Of a stretch of DNA of 7,024 nt, positions 6,728 through 7,024 are shown piece after piece. Location of the stretch: positions 1-7,024 of the forward strand of contig CAMFNC010000119.1 in the NCBI GenBank assembly GCA_945965245.1, given 5' to 3'. Each line of letters opens with the position of its first letter. Positions within the stretch are counted from its first letter, which is position 1. Both the position numbers and the translations under genes were made by a program. Source of the stretch: an uncultured Porphyromonas sp. GTDB lineage: Bacteria; Bacteroidota; Bacteroidia; Bacteroidales; Porphyromonadaceae. Under the pieces are notes generated by a model. The model saw only the letters and a program-made list of their open reading frames with translations. It was not told the DNA's origin and made no database searches.

Positions 6728-7024
6728 TTACGATTTCTCTTTTTGTTTTCTCGTCGTTTTCTTCCTTTTCGAGTTGAATAGGCTTTTGAGTGCTTTTTTT
6801 ATACCGGATAGTGCCATTGTCATCAGTAATGGACGAATGGCGTCGTAGATACCGCTACCGGCTTTCACTTCGGTAGACGTAAGCAGTTGTTTTGTCGGCT
6901 TGGATATAGTTTCTCTGTGATGTTTTCCGTAAAGTTTTTCACCAATAAGCTCGGTTGCTGTTGAAACGATGGGTTGTAATGGTTTTCGCAGCGGATGTTT
7001 ATTGCTCCATAATCCTATGATCCT
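6728..7024 (-). CDS. 3' end of an unrecognised gene (start lies beyond the window)
   Basis: A minus-strand frame is open from the window edge to a TAA at 6728-6730, giving 98 residues of C-terminal sequence. The other two minus frames stop within the first 30 bases. The visible part begins RIIGLWSNKHPLRKPLQPIV, continues with ATELIGEKLYGKHH, and has a moderately hydrophobic stretch (IYDAIRPLLMTMALSGIKKAL, about 59-79). It ends in a strongly basic tail rich in Lys and Arg (SKRKKTTRKQKEKS). The only in-frame ATG codons are near the end, so the start must be outside the window. The basic tail could touch nucleic acid or acidic lipid, but I recognise no family and assign no function. It points the same way as the operon but is 219 bases away, with a promoter between, so it is probably a separate unit. 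Confidence 0.65.
   Translation of the reverse strand, partial: RIIGLWSNKHPLRKPLQPIVSTATELIGEKLYGKHHRETISKPTKQLLTSTEVKAGSGIYDAIRPLLMTMALSGIKKALKSLFNSKRKKTTRKQKEKS

Overview
The window looks like core chromosome of a member of Bacteroidota, probably order Bacteroidales. Four things point there: the gene set and order (a DUF6242-like lipoprotein, isoprenyl transferase, BamA, then two OmpH/Skp chaperones), A-rich leaders without clear Shine-Dalgarno sites, a promoter of the Bacteroides type (TTTG then TAnnTTTG), and a BamA of 926 residues, longer than the roughly 800 of proteobacterial BamA. I cannot name the genus.

Layout, all genes on the minus strand, so transcription runs right to left. At the right edge (6728-7024) lies the 3' end of an unrecognised gene that begins outside the window. 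A 219-base gap follows, with the likely promoter at 6570-6603. Then come five genes with the same orientation and gaps of 18, 38, 70 and 43 bases: a lipoprotein with Asp-box/kelch-like repeats (5093-6508), uppS (4331-5074), bamA (1512-4292), skp-like 1 (929-1441) and skp-like 2 (388-885). The left 387 bases hold no convincing gene. They carry two hairpins followed by T-runs on the plus strand. These suggest that a plus-strand gene ends at or just left of the window edge and converges on the operon. The hairpin nearest skp-like 2 may also stop the operon.

The five genes form an envelope-biogenesis operon. UppS makes the C55 lipid carrier used to export peptidoglycan and surface glycans. The Skp-like chaperones hold unfolded outer-membrane proteins in the periplasm. 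BamA folds them into the outer membrane. The lipoprotein has no known function; its place in the operon makes an envelope role likely but unproven.

I see no mobile element, CRISPR array, tRNA or rRNA. Most of the window is ordinary conserved chromosome. The points worth a second look are a Gly/Tyr/Met/Asn-Pro-rich insert in a predicted surface loop of BamA, its non-aromatic last residue, the lipoprotein itself, the unknown right-edge gene, and a T9-G9 homopolymer junction at the left terminator.
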